From: Bryoerythrophyllum caledonicum
Taxonomy: Eukaryota > Streptophyta > Bryopsida > Pottiales > Pottiaceae
Reading direction: 5' to 3'
DNA: 64,000 nucleotides
Assembly: GCA_963971425.1 (NCBI GenBank)
Contig: OZ020514.1
Coordinates: 14,389,218-14,453,217 of the forward strand
Of the stretch, positions 1 to 9,899 are shown one piece after another. Within the stretch, counting starts at the first letter, position 1, and every line of letters starts with the position of its first letter. Below the pieces are notes generated by a model. That model ran no database searches. It saw only the letters and a program-made list of their open reading frames with translations, and was not told the origin of the DNA. Position numbers and translations under genes: made by a program.

Positions 1-104
1 TAAAATCCATACTCTCACCCAGGAGCCCTAAACCCTACATCTTGAATATCATATAATGAAAGACAAATCTGCACAAACTGCAATAAATATGCTTTTCAAT
101 GATC

Positions 105-1482
105 ACATTTTAGCTCGAGTCGAGCTAAAGTGGGACCTCCATATTGCACTATTGGCCACACTTTAGCTCGAGTCGAGCTAAAGTGGGCGCCCCAGTGTGC
201 TCTTTTGGCTGCACTTTAACTCGACTGGAGGTAAAGTGTCGCCGATAAATCACACTGGAGAGCCCATTTTTGCTCGACTCGAGCTAAACTGTGGCCCATA
301 GTGTACAGTGGAGGACCACTTTAGCTCGACTCAAGCTAAAGTGCACCTCAATAGTGCACTACGGAGGTAACACTTTAGCTCGACTTGAGCTAAAGTGGGG
401 CCTCCACTGTGCAATATGGGCCATACTTTAGCTCAAGTCGAGCTAAAGTGCGCTCTCTAGTGTGCTCTTTTGGGTGCACTTTACCTCGACTCGAGGTATA
501 GTGTGGCAAATAAAGCATACTGGAAAGCCTACTTTAGCTCGACTCGAGCTAAAGTGCGCAATAACATGCGTTAGACCAATTCACTCTAGCTCAAGTAGAG
601 CTGAATTGTACAAGACTAGTGCATCATTTTTCGCACATTAGCTCGAATCGAGCTAAAATGTACTACTAAATGCGTCTATAGTCGCACTAAAGCCCGTCTC
701 CAGCAAAAGTGATCATAATATCTACTCTCACACTGTGGGTCTCAAAAAATCTCATTCTTTTTATCAAAGACAACACATTTTACCTCGAATCGAGCTAAAG
801 TGTAAAACAAAATACCTAAACCACATCTCAAACACCTCTACTTTCTGACCTAAAACATTTCAAAAGTAAAGTTTACCGATGATATCGATGATCCGACTCA
901 TGTCTACTTCTTGTTCACCTTTTAGAAGTGTGCATGAGCTTCAGTCTCGCTCCAACCACTTGAGAACCTTAAAAGAGTGAGGTTTGTGAGTGATTGGATC
1001 GGTTCGTTAGCTTTTCCACAGTTTTGAGAGTTGAACGAGAAGTAGATATGAATTGAATAAAAAAGTCAAATAAAGTCTTCCGAAGAAATATTACAAGTGT
1101 CAAAATTGTACAGATATAAACTCTACGCTATAGCACTTTAGCTCGAATCGAGCTAAAGATGATGCATTAGCTTGAATACAACAATGTTACCATCATGTAA
1201 TTGCAGTCTAGTATCTCAACTCATGTCAACTTCTCGTTCAGCTTCCTGAATCGTGAATGAGCTTCAGTTCCGTTCCAACCACTTATAAACCTTGAAGCCT
1301 GAGGTTTCTGAGTGATTGGATCGGTTCGTAAGATTTTCCACCGTTTAAGGAGTTGAACGGTTTATAGGCATGAATTGATTGAAAGGGTGTGTGAGAATTC
1401 TCCAATTGACTAAATTTTGTTGCGGAGTATTATTGACATACTTTGTATTCAGTTACACTTTAGCTCGAGTCGAGCTAAAGGG
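105..1482. repeat. Array of 14 long palindromes upstream of the ParB-like gene
   Basis: Fourteen copies of an odd-length palindrome are visible. The half-site is CACTTTAGCTCGA, followed by one centre base (G or C, sometimes A or T) and the reverse complement. Near-perfect copies lie at about 158-184, 317-343, 371-397, 531-557 and 1456-1482. Degenerate ones lie at 212-238, 478-504, 582-608 and 776-803. In the first 560 bases the spacing is about 50-55 bp, and parts of the spacers recur too (for example GTGTGCTCTTTTGG at about 196 and 460). The array therefore looks like a tandemly amplified composite unit. It ends about 70 bp before the acceptor of the first recognisable exon. The perfect copies can form cruciforms. 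A role as binding sites for an element-encoded protein is inference. Confidence 0.9.
894..1382. repeat. Diverged direct repeat pair of about 165 bp
   Basis: Segments 894-1057 and 1219-1382 align along their whole length. Shared stretches include GAGTGATTGGATCGGTTCGT and TCCAACCACTT. One array palindrome (about 1133-1160) lies between them. Neither copy has a convincing reading frame. They are probably a duplicated piece of promoter or leader sequence in the palindrome-bearing element. Confidence 0.75.
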
Positions 1483-1555
1483 TAACCTCCCCATTGTAAT
1501 TGGATGATCAATTTAGCAATCTAATAATTGTGTTCTTGGTCTCGTGTGTGTGCAG

Positions 1556-4500
1556 ATCTGAGAAGGACAGGATGGTGACTCAGCTGCAACACTTCTTCCA
1601 ACCAAAGCCGGTCGACATTGATGATGACGATGGAGACGACAACAACCACTTGGATTGTTGGGAGCTCAAGGACCCATCAATGACTTTGAAGTGGACGCTT
1701 CTGTGGGCCACCTATACATACAATGTAGTGTTTGGTCAGACCTTCGCTGGTGACATCGTTGAACCCCAACACATCGACTTCACGACCAGGATTACTGATG
1801 TTGTCCACAAAGATAACGATCACGTTAAATTGTCGTGTGAGACAACCACTGAGTCCGTAGACCCTTATTAGTTCACTATTGTAGTGAACAATGTTTCATC
1901 ACCCTTTTGTATCCAGGATTTGCTCGATTCTCTTAGGTTGTCCAAATTTGATGAAATAGTGACTCAGGTCGACCATGATATCTCTCTAAAGAAATGGGAG
2001 ACTAGTAGCGGTTAGCCACTGAAAGCAAAGGCTGTAGCAAATAAACTCCGCGTTATTCTATCGAGAACGAGTAGCTTTGCTGCTCTAGAGAAGGCAAAAT
2101 TAATTGCGGGGAGGCGCCCGATAGAAATTTCGATAGTTTCTGGGGCCGTGACCGGTAGCTAAGATATGAGTTAAGCGTCGGTACCGATTAAAACACCAGG
2201 TGCAAGAACAAGCCAAAGCACCCTGCGCAACTGGCTGTCTGCTTCCCCCGTCAAGAAGCGCTCTGCTGCCAAGAAGCCAGAGACCTCTTCGAGAAAGAAG
2301 ACGAAGCTTGTTTCAGAGGAGGAGTTGGCCAATTCGATGGCCTCTGCACTCTCGGAGCCCCCTAAGGCGCTCGGGTTTGGAGAGGCAATCGTCTACAACA
2401 ACATCCAACAAATTTACCAAAAATTCTGGACGGAGTGTCAGAGCTGCTTCTTCCAAGGAGACAGAGAGATGAAGATCGAGCTTGACGTGATAAGGTTGCA
2501 TAATGCACCACCGGAGTGGACGATCCGTGCATTCGAGCCTTGGGGCATGGAGGAGTTGAAGCATTACTACCTCCAAATGTCCAACAAGACGCAGAAGCAG
2601 ACTTTCTGCGTCATGCCAAAGCTCGATGCTATGCCGACGACTGTGGAGGAGCTCAGCGACTGCGACTTCTACATCATCAATGGCCAGCACAGCGTTGCTG
2701 CATCAAAGGAGATGATCAACGGCAACGTCTCAGAGGTGATGAGAAGGCACTTCCGAACATGGTAGTGTTACATTGTCTGGACGAAGGATCCGGAGAAGCT
2801 GAGGAAGATTTTCGCGTATTATAATCGCGTGAATCACTTGGTCCAATTCAAGCCAACGTGGGCAACCAATATTCTTGGCTCTCGGGCTTTATGGATCCAA
2901 GCTCGGAGACCAATGCCAAAGCACTCCGCCACGGGCATTCGCGGGTCTCACAAGTCAGGACGGAGAACAACGTTGGAGATTGCCAATGACAAGAGGTTTG
3001 AGGTAATTTATCCTAACCAAGGTCATGCACTTTAGCTCGAGTCAAGTTGAAGTGCATGTTTGCTCACTATCTATATAGCATTGTATTTAGATTGAAATCG
3101 CTTTCATTGTCTACTCTATGGTTGCAGGATAGCTCGACTTGAGCTAACTTGCAGTTGTTAGACCCTATTGGACATGTTTATTTTTCTGCTTTAATTGTAA
3201 ACTCAATCGACATTGTTTATGTTCTACGCAACCATTTCTTAATGTCGTTCGTGAGCGCTTCGCAATGATCGACGTTGCAAAGAGCCAGGCAGCGCTGAAG
3301 AAAGCCAGAAAGGCGAAGGAGCTCTCAATTACGAACAAGGTGAAGATCATCACCTCGACCGATGAGACCTTCAAACTCTGGTCGGATGTCATCTCTTCGA
3401 CGGCGCATGGCGACCTCATCAACGTTGATTTGACATCGACGCCTTTGGCAAAGTTCAAGGACGTCAAGTCTTGGGTGCCTGAGAAGGATGGGGTTCTGAC
3501 ACACGAGTTCTTCAAGTTTTTCGGCAACATGACCGAGGCTGATGACCCGAAATTGTGTAAGCACATTCTCAATCGATCAGGGCCATCGCGGAAACTACCT
3601 TATCCTAAGGTGGTTGTGAAGCAGCCGCAATCTGTGCTGGAGAATTGCTACAGTGCCCAGGACTGGGTCGATCGAAAGAAGAGAAAGGAGGTCGCTCGGA
3701 TGGAGCTTCAGTTGATCAGGCCGGAGTTGGCCTTCTTCAACAGCTTTGGAGCATAGAGTCGTTCCAACTGTCGGAAGTTTAAGAAGAACTACAACGTCAG
3801 TTAGGCATCAAAGCCTGCTCTCCTGGATTGGGGTCCACCGGATTCGTACTACAAGGATTCAAGGCATACGCAGTTTATCAAGGTCCTGGAGCTGTTCTAC
3901 AAGAGACGAGAGGCAATTGTCCAGCTGCTTGGCGCGAGGAAATTACTGACTGCAAGTGTGGTAAGTTTCCTGCAGTTTAGCTCGAGTCGAGCTAAACTGT
4001 TGATACCCTCTCTGACTGTGCATGGATTGTTTCAGAGAGGTTGTCTCTTATGCTTTTGTAGCGTGGCACTTTAGCTCAAGTCGAGCTAAAGTGCCGGATT
4101 ATACTTATATGATTTTCTTGCAGTCATCAACTGCATCTGTTCCTGTTAAGTTTAAATAGCTGAGTTTTTGTATCAATGTTCCTTTGTATTCACTTTAGCT
4201 CGATTCGACCTAAAGTGTAACTTGTTCATTACATTTGTGTGCAGATGTTGGATCTCGAGGCATTCTGCATATTTTACGACACCGATGAGCAGGACCTTGA
4301 CGACGCCATGGAGGTCGCGTTGACGTTGGATGAGGCCGATTTTGATGTTGTTGCATATCACGTCAACGCGGAGATCTTCCCCGAGCTTGGAGAGGCCGTT
4401 GCCAAGGAAAAGGGGAAAGCAATTATTGACCTCGGCGATGAGGAGGAAGATGACAAACTGAGTGCCCTGCTTGTGTGCCCGAGCTCAAGCATGGCCACTC

Positions 4501-4937
4501 CGGATGATGAGTCCCATGACGATTTCGGTACCGCCACTCCGCCGGAGTTTCAGAGTGCCTCTCAATCTGAAGCAGGAGACACAATCGGTTCCTCACGGCA
4601 ACGACTCGACTTCCCGGAGTTGGATTCTCTGGAGATTTCCGACAGGCCTCATTCAGCTCCCACCTTGGGCGGGTCATCCGCTCGGCCCGTTGCCAAGAAG
4701 AAGAAAGTCATTAGCGCGAGCGGCCGCTCTTCGTTGGCTACTGCGAGCAATGCACAGGACGACAGCAGGTTGATCTCCCTCGAGATGAAGCTCGAAGAGG
4801 AGGCCGCCCAAACGAGGTTGATGGAGGAGTGGTTGGCGAAGCGTGACCTGGAGCTCAGGGATCGGCAGCGGAGGTGTGACGAAGAGATGAAGAGGGACCA
4901 AGATCAGAGGCATGCCGACATGATGCTCATGATGTAG
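1556..4937 (+). pseudogene. Decayed multi-exon gene with ParB/DGQHR-like domain, NLS-like and coiled-coil segments
   Basis: Exon 1 follows an acceptor (GTGTGTGCAG) at 1555 and runs in one frame to a GT donor at 3003. Exon 2 runs from about 3256 (acceptor uncertain) to 3960, and exon 3 from 4245. Exon 1 encodes a basic NLS-like patch (KKRSAAKKPETSSRKKTK) and then a conserved core with HNAPPEWTIR, FYIINGQHSVAAS and CYIVWTKDPEKL..YYNRVN. The G-Q-H motif followed by a helix, then a strand and an N-containing helix, is the ParB/Srx-fold or DGQHR pattern. Exon 3 is acidic, then has AKKKKV and a charged coiled coil at about 4770-4920. About eight in-frame stops occur with no clear frameshift inside exons, so decay was mainly by substitution. 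The last stop may also be secondary, because open reading continues to about 5070. A related copy lies at 47,744-49,115. The fold assignment is motif reading, not a search result. Confidence 0.6.
3961..4244 (+). other. Phase-0 intron carrying three palindromes
   Basis: The donor is GTAAGT at 3961 and the acceptor GTGTGCAG ends at 4244, joining two open frames in phase 0. Three palindromes of the upstream-array type lie inside, at about 3973-4001, 4066-4093 and 4190-4217. The first has CAGTTTAGC arms rather than CACTTTAGC arms. The preceding intron, from 3003, also holds two degenerate copies (about 3028-3052 and 3128-3150). Confidence 0.75.
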
Positions 4938-5253
4938 AGATTTATGTCGGCTAATTTGCGTGCTGTTGCCACGACACCCCCCGCAGTTCATACTGCGATT
5001 CCCCAGCCTCCCCTCTCAACGAAAGAAGGGACTGGGAGTCTGTCCCGCGGTGCGCTGTTGCTGTCTCCGGCGGGTTCCTACATTGTCCAATTTTGTACTC
5101 CAAATTTTTTTGTTAATATTACAATGCTCAACGAGCACTTCAGTTCGACTCGAGCTAAACTGCTTGACATGTGACGACTCCGACTTGTATCTACCGATAG
5201 GACATGTCCTATGTGCGCATCTGCTGATAGGTTGCAATGTTGAATTTTTCCAG

Positions 5254-6463
5254 ATCTAAGTTTCGGTCATGACGCGATCGCTCACCCAGTCATAGATGAG
5301 GTCGTCCAAACTGCAGTCTCGGTTGTAGAAGAGGTCGTCCAAGCTTCGGCTGTGCTCGTAGACGAGATCAATCATGATTCTACTCTTCCGGAGCCACCTC
5401 TTCTTGTCTCTGAACCGCGCACCCAAATGTTTGTGGGGCTCTCGGAACCCCTTGACACCATGCAAGGTTCGTTTGGATTGATGGGGGTCCGAGACAAAAT
5501 GCTGCAAGACGATGAAGTTCTCGAGGTACTCTTCCAACACTTTTCACTCTCCACTCTCCCCCCATGACGCCTCCCCCCGTTTGCCTATTTCGTTCTATAT
5601 TTTGTTGACTCGTCGTTGTTAATGAATCTATAGTAATATTGTTTGTTCTCCTGGCGTTTCTGAACCAGGTCTACGAGGCATCAATAAGTGGTGCCAATAA
5701 TCTAGAAGAAACACCTAGAGTCCTATCAGATTTTGAGGGCAGGTGGTTGAATGTTGTGCTGGACCTCATTGGGATTCTATACACGTGTGAGCCTTTATGG
5801 CAGGCCAGGGGATCCAGGAACTCTGACAGGTCCATTCACTCGGCTTTGCAGCCCGCCAAAGTAGGCCCTGAACTAGTCTGAGAGCGCCATGGTTGTGCTG
5901 AATTCCTCACAAAGTTGTCTAAGATTGCCACCATCACAATCTAGAGTTCGATGATGGAATCCACAACACGTCAGATATGTAAATATCTTTTTCAGCATAG
6001 TTCTTCGTACCGTCTCAGGATCTTTGGTCATGAGAGTTGCGATAGTGTGCCCGAGCGTAGAGTCGGTAGCAGGACAATCTACATGAAGGTATCTGGCACT
6101 CAGAAGGACATCTTCTAGAAGACCTTATCGAACCATCTCTTCAATAGGTTGGGTCGTGAGTATACTCCGGCGAATACGCTTGTCATTGACGACAGCTCGA
6201 TTAAGCATATGCTCAATTTGCCGGAGAACGTCCTTCTTCTTCCATCATGGTCGCACAAACATGATGGCGCGAGAGATGATTCTGTATTGCTGGAGGAATT
6301 GCTGCCATATCTCTCTGACCTTCATCTATTTCCGGGTGGCTTAGCGCAGTACCGGGCCGAACATCCCTCAGGCCGGGAGATGTTCTATAATGATCAGAAG
6401 ACGTGTGGTCTGTCTGCGAGTATCTGGAACGCAATCAAAGCGTCTCAAAATTTCCGCTCTTAG
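5254..6463 (+). pseudogene. Decayed FCP1/SCP-like (NLI-interacting factor) HAD phosphatase domain
   Basis: A first exon (5254-5525) with a repetitive acidic stretch (DEVVQ..VEEVVQ) joins by a 143-bp phase-0 intron (5526-5668) to a second exon (5669-6463). The second exon reads LNVVLDLIGIL, then EFLTKLSKIATITI, then GHESCDS, then NTLVIDDSSIKHML and LLPSW. This is the motif order of FCP1-type HAD phosphatases, which remove phosphate from the Pol II CTD and related targets. The catalytic DxDGT motif reads DLIG, so the second aspartate is absent. Many plant family members have DLNG here. Three in-frame stops in the second exon show it is broken. It follows the ParB-like gene by one palindrome-bearing gap (about 5138-5163). 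It could be a captured host gene or the C-terminal part of the same transcription unit, and the sequence does not settle which. Confidence 0.65.
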
Positions 6464-6474
6464 TGCCGTTGGAA

Positions 6475-6530
6475 AGGCTTAGATGCTTATTACACTTTAG
6501 GTCGGATAGAGCTTAACTGTATCGATTGAC
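6475..6530 (+). repeat. 3'-flank palindrome repeat, also at 7607-7660
   Basis: Just after the stop of the phosphatase-like frame comes TTACACTTTAGGTC, a degenerate palindrome and TGTATCG. Nearly the same 55 bp follows the stop of the next gene at 7607-7660. It looks like a shared 3' end (terminator or UTR module) built around the same palindrome as the upstream array. Confidence 0.7.
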
Positions 6531-6735
6531 TGAAGCTCTATTTTGTAAATTTTGTTGGACCATTTTTTGTGTATATATTTTTTTTGATAAATAAAACCGA
6601 GATGTTTAACCACTTTGTTTGTTGTGCGGATTGGATACCTACTGCTGATGACATGTCGTCCTCTTTTGAATGATTGGAGTATTCATCTATTGTTTCTGAG
6701 GTATGTGAGCGCAACTTTGGTTGGAAATTCTACAG

Positions 6736-7589
6736 GACTGTGACTGACCGTCTTTCGTGGATTCCTTGCTGGGCCCAGAGGAGTTCACCCTATCCCTTCG
6801 GAGTAAAGGGCTTTTGTTGCACTCTGCTACAACCGCGGAGTCAACCATGGATTATTTGACCATGGTAGTGGACGACGGAGTTGTCGAAAGCCCTATTGCG
6901 CGGGAGCCAATTCATGAAAGGAACAACTCACCTTCGCCGCAGTGGCCTCGTTCGGTTCCAGGGTCTCCGCGTCTAAATCCGGATAACTGTACTCCGGCAA
7001 AGCGAATTCACTTTGACGGTTTAAGGGATGCTACTTCCCCACGCTCCCTTACGGTGTCTGTTATGCTCACCTCCATGTTATTGCATTATTGAGTCGTTCT
7101 TGCCTAGGAAATCTTGGTTTGTTGTTGAGCTACATTGCACTCATGTAGTTTTGGTTCATTTGAGTTTGTTTTTATTCGTTGGATGTTAAATGTGGTCTGT
7201 GAATTCATCGTTGAGCATTTTAGCTCCATTCGACCTAAAGTGCACCATGATGGATCTTAATGATACAGTTTTCATGTGTGCCGTGTAGGAGTAGTTGATC
7301 TAAAGTGTATTTGTTTGGATTGTATGTGGTGCCTATTGTGCAGGAACCATCTGGTAAATGTCTCCGCCCTTGTATTCTCTCAGAAAATACTACTGGAAAC
7401 CAATGCTCTCCTTCTGCTCCCACTCGCCGACACTCGCTGCCCAAATCAAACACTAACGAGGTGCGTAGGCGGGGTTTGCAGCGTCTTCTAGAGAGTCTTT
7501 TAATGCAAGAGGATGGCACAACATGGACTAGGCAGTGTCAGAGGGCTATTTTGAAGACGCGTATAGAGGCTTATGGAGGAACTCCCTAG
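6736..7589 (+). pseudogene. Two-exon unrecognised gene fragment
   Basis: An acceptor (TTCTACAG) ends at 6735. Exon 6736-7053 has one early in-frame stop and then an open, Ser/Pro-rich stretch of about 100 codons. An intron of 290 bp (7054-7343, ending TATTGTGCAG) contains a palindrome at about 7218-7243. The second exon, 7344-7589, encodes about 80 residues ending in a basic, helical-looking tail (EVRRRGLQRLLESLL...) and a stop. No domain was recognised. It keeps the frame across the intron and lies within the palindrome-bearing unit, so it probably belongs to the same element as the ParB-like gene. Confidence 0.4.
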
Positions 7590-7897
7590 ACCATTTGATT
7601 AGTTGAAGGACGCTTAGATCTCTATTACACTTTAGGTCAGATAAAGCTAAATTGTATCGGTTGATAGAGTAAATGCTCGAGGTAAATGAGTGTTGTGTGA
7701 GTTTTTTTCATGAAGTTTTGAATAAAGCTTGGATTAATGGTATTTGCTTCTTTTACCGTTACCATTTTTTTGGACATTTGGCTAATTTGGTCCATCCATG
7801 GAATGAAGTATAGTATTCTTGGTACATTGTCTTTATGCTTTGCACCTACAAATGTCTATATATATTGATACTTCAAAGATCATATATCTTCAAAGTC

Positions 7898-8536
7898 ATG
7901 GAAATCTCCCAATATAACGAATATGGTGTTACTTGGGGCAAGATGCAGCGGCTGGTGAAGAACCTAACCTCGGAAGCTCCAAAGGCACCCGAGACCCAAG
8001 TTCTAGAGGAAGCACTTGCAACGCTAGCGGCGGTCGGGCCATCCGGGACTCCACCCGAACCCGCTGCTGAAACTCCACAAAAACCTTCTGGTGGTTTCAT
8101 TGACCTCGTTGGGACTCTGAATTCTGCTTCTTTTATAAACTGGAGTGAGATACCGTTTTCTTGCATACGGACACTCCAAAAGTGGCAGAGCGTCATGCCA
8201 AAAGGGCTCTCTTGAGAAACACCTCTTCCTTTCCGGATTCCGTCAAAGTCTTCCTCCTCAGGTCCACAGCGGAAGACGACCCCTTCACCTCACAGCCGAC
8301 GGGTGACCGACATGGATATCAGTCCCAGTGGAAGCTACCGAGACCTTCCAGACATTGGATTCGAGTCACTTCCACCAGAGGCAGGAGCACCCCTCGCAGA
8401 AGATCCAAAATCCTCTTCTAGTCGGATAGACAAGGAGCCTGTGTTTGCTCCAGAGCAGCCAGAGACCGTTAGGGCAACAGAAGAGGTAACCCCTAAGCGT
8501 ACGATTCTTACGAAGAAAAGTCAGATCACTCCATAG
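7898..8536 (+). pseudogene. Unrecognised Pro/Glu/Ser-rich reading frame
   Basis: A frame opens at ATG 7898 and runs to 8536 with one internal stop. The protein is rich in Pro, Glu, Ser and Ala (PPEPAAETPQKPSGGF; LPPEAGAPLAEDPKS) and would be disordered. Bases 7902-7931, at the very start, are an exact 30-bp match to 47,711-47,740 and a near match to a Ty3 fragment at about 32,655. The beginning of the frame may therefore be a rearrangement product. No family recognised. Confidence 0.3.
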
Positions 8537-9899
8537 TTAGGATTTTTGGTCAGCTGGGTTTAATAGCGATTAACGACGGGGCTCAGGATTGCACCCGACT
8601 GCCAAACCTTAGTCTAAGAAATTCCATAAACTACCTTACTAGTTAGGATCAGATAATCCGGATTGGAGATCCATAAATTTTGAATCTGAGATTGGATTTC
8701 CAAATTTTTGGGGATAAGGCCTTTTTACTTTTAAGATAAGATTTTCCGGATTTCTTGCGGATAGGATAGAACTAAGATTAGGAAACTGAGCTAGTATTTA
8801 GTAGACGAGTTTTAGGAAGCTCATCATCTTTTTTTTTTTGCTGAGAGCATTTTCTATCCATCACTCTTTTGTTGTCTCAAACTTCTGGTAATTGAGTGTC
8901 CTCTTGTGAGGAACGGATCCATTGTGGTTGGAATATGGTGATCTAGTTCTCGTGTGTTGAGCATTAATGTGTTTGTACTTTGAGTAACTAGTTGGAACTT
9001 GCATTGGGAGATCGCCCGGAAGAGCTAGAGAAGATATAAGAGAGTGTCCTGACATTTTTCAGGGTCTGGAGGTAGCGAGGAGAGGAAGAGACGTATTGTA
9101 AAGGTGTGCCTGGTAGTCTCTAGAGAACAAAATATCCGTGTGAACCTGGATTCCGGTTGAGGCCGGAATCTCTTGCTACGATAGGAAAAAAGCCTGATGT
9201 GTATGTCTAGAAGGAGATTCGCTTGCAAACTGTAAAGCTTACTTTGTAGAACCACTGTAATACCAACTCGATTGTCCTTGTAGTCCAGATTTACCTTTGC
9301 GTGACCGCGTCCGGAAGGCCATCCAGATGTTGTGAGGGTGTAGGTCCGGCAACAACAATCGTCCACCGGTTAGCGGAGTAGGGAGAGTGGGTGTCTAGCC
9401 ACTGTAAGTTACGAAGCAGTGGGTGTCTAGCCACTTCAACTCACAAGGCAGTGAGGAATCCGGCCACTTATACAAAACATGATCAGTGGCCTTCCGGTTA
9501 CTTGTTTAAACCGTCCAGAAGACTCTCTGAGGAGGAACAAAGATAAATCAAACTACCTTCTAGCTGTCCAAAACTTAGTTCGATTTGTTGTTGTAAAGTT
9601 TCGAGGATCCGGAAGGATCTGAATCTTGAGCAAATGAATGAATAGGAAAGCTAATATGTGGAGTAGTGTTTGGTTTCATCTATCTTTTTGGAAAAGAACA
9701 CCAGGTCTCTATGGGAACGGTATCGGAGCAATTTACTTTGGTTGTACTTGATGACAATTATGTGTCAACTGGAGGAATACTAACCTGACAACTTGCAACA
9801 TCTAACATTGCGCCACGATCGGCACGGGAGCAACGCAGTGTGCGTCTAGGGGTAGTACGCTTGGTAATCGATGACGGATTCATGGTGGTTGGTCGTACG
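8537..9899. other. No clear gene; possible upstream part of the Ty3 fossil
   Basis: Frames are short and interrupted. A 17-bp unit GTGGGTGTCTAGCCACT occurs twice (about 9388 and 9419). Many CCGGA-rich motifs (TCCGGATT, CCGGAAG) give it the same base flavour as 11.4-11.9 kb, so this may be LTR or leader sequence of the element that follows. I found no matching second LTR. Confidence 0.3.

Noticed and set aside
1-1482. CRISPR array or other prokaryotic repeat-spacer locus.
   Set aside because: Repeats are perfect dyads with variable, partly repeated spacers, and the surroundings are eukaryotic with introns and retroelements.
2313-2690. Minus-strand 125-codon frame opposite the ParB-like gene.
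   Set aside because: Shadow of the plus-strand coding sequence, whose motifs match the second copy at 47.7-49.1 kb.
9716-9735. A tRNA-Met-like primer binding site (GGTATCGGAGC) after a possible 5' LTR.
   Set aside because: Two mismatches to the usual TGGTATCAGAGC, no matching LTR boundary, and too little space for a gag before the protease-like region.
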